Of a DNA stretch of 36,760 nucleotides, positions 36,659-36,760 are shown piece by piece. Where the stretch lies: positions 1 to 36,760 of IMG/VR virus record IMGVR_UViG_3300022200_000153; one strand, written 5' to 3'. This stretch comes from a virus. Both the position numbers and the translations under genes were made by a program. Each line of letters starts with the position of its first letter. Within the stretch, counting starts at the first letter, position 1. Below the pieces are notes generated by a model. It saw only the letters and a list, made by a program, of their open reading frames with translations. It made no database searches and was not told where the DNA came from.

Positions 36659-36760
36659 ACCATGACCAAAAATGAAACCAGAGCACTGATTGAGATGTGC
36701 ATGACTGCACTCGAGAATGTGGCCTCCGAGGCCGTGATTAAGCATGAGCGAGGCCTGACC
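36634..36760. repeat. Right copy of imperfect terminal direct repeat
   Basis: The partner of bases 1-128, at roughly 92% identity, with identical first 27 nt. Nine substitutions fall after position 27; seven are silent in the shared reading frame. One A is missing just before the ATG. Confidence 0.85.
36662..36760 (+). CDS. Partial variant copy of the gene at 30-221
   Basis: The first 33 codons of the same small early protein, cut by the window end. It differs from the left-end version at residues 11 (Val to Glu) and 30 (Leu to Arg). It is either the same locus from another strain, if the contig is circular, or a tandem paralog. Confidence 0.7.
   Translation, partial: MTKNETRALIEMCMTALENVASEAVIKHERGLT

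Noticed and set aside
1-36760. Search by eye for tRNA genes, integrase/att sites and insertion sequences
   Set aside because: No cloverleaf, integrase motif or transposase was recognised. A tRNA-finding program could confirm this.

Overview
The window looks like an essentially complete genome of a tailed, short-tailed (podovirus-like), strictly lytic bacteriophage of aquatic bacteria. Its last 127 bases repeat its first 128 bases with nine substitutions and one indel. Both copies begin with the same last 27 nt of the upstream gene, so the contig most likely closes on itself at a unit of about 36.63 kb, with the two ends carrying different strain variants. No integrase, repressor, tRNA or CRISPR array was seen.

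Layout. Rightward genes run from about 35.3 kb through the closure point to 11.95 kb. Leftward genes run from 34.44 kb down to 12.0 kb. A roughly 0.86 kb gene-free region (34.44-35.32 kb) separates the divergent arms and holds phased short repeats and promoter-like sites; it is the best origin/control region candidate. The two arms converge on a bidirectional terminator near 11.98 kb.

Rightward early genes (35.3-36.7 kb and 0-4.3 kb) are tightly packed small proteins, often with ATGA or TGATG overlaps. Recognisable ones are a papain-fold-like protein, flavin-dependent thymidylate synthase ThyX, a DUF6378-type protein, several tiny membrane proteins, several Cys-rich mini-proteins and a Cys-rich 231-aa protein. 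Rightward middle genes (4.3-11.95 kb) form the replication and nucleotide module: ssDNA-binding protein, T7 gp4-like primase-helicase, HNH endonuclease, family A DNA polymerase with 3'-5' exonuclease, PD-(D/E)XK exonuclease with a Cas4/AddB-like cysteine cluster, a GIY-YIG-like protein, and a B12-dependent class II ribonucleotide reductase.

The leftward late arm reads: small and large terminase, small basic proteins, portal, zinc-ribbon protein, scaffold, major capsid, fibre/adhesin genes (one large LamG/SPRY-like protein), membrane/holin-like genes, M15 endopeptidase, small virion proteins, tail adaptor and nozzle, a cupin, and four internal/ejection proteins.

Control. I see no phage RNA polymerase. 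I found five near-perfect sigma70 sites of one type: TTGACA, 14 nt, TGN, then TATAAT or one mismatch. They precede the terminase operon, the capsid operon, the tail operon, the SSB/replication operon and (inside the polymerase gene) the exonuclease/RNR genes. This suggests transcription by host RNA polymerase. T7-like replication genes without an RNA polymerase, plus ThyX and class II RNR, recall the roseophage SIO1/cobavirus type of marine podovirus. That placement is inference, and the host is unknown.
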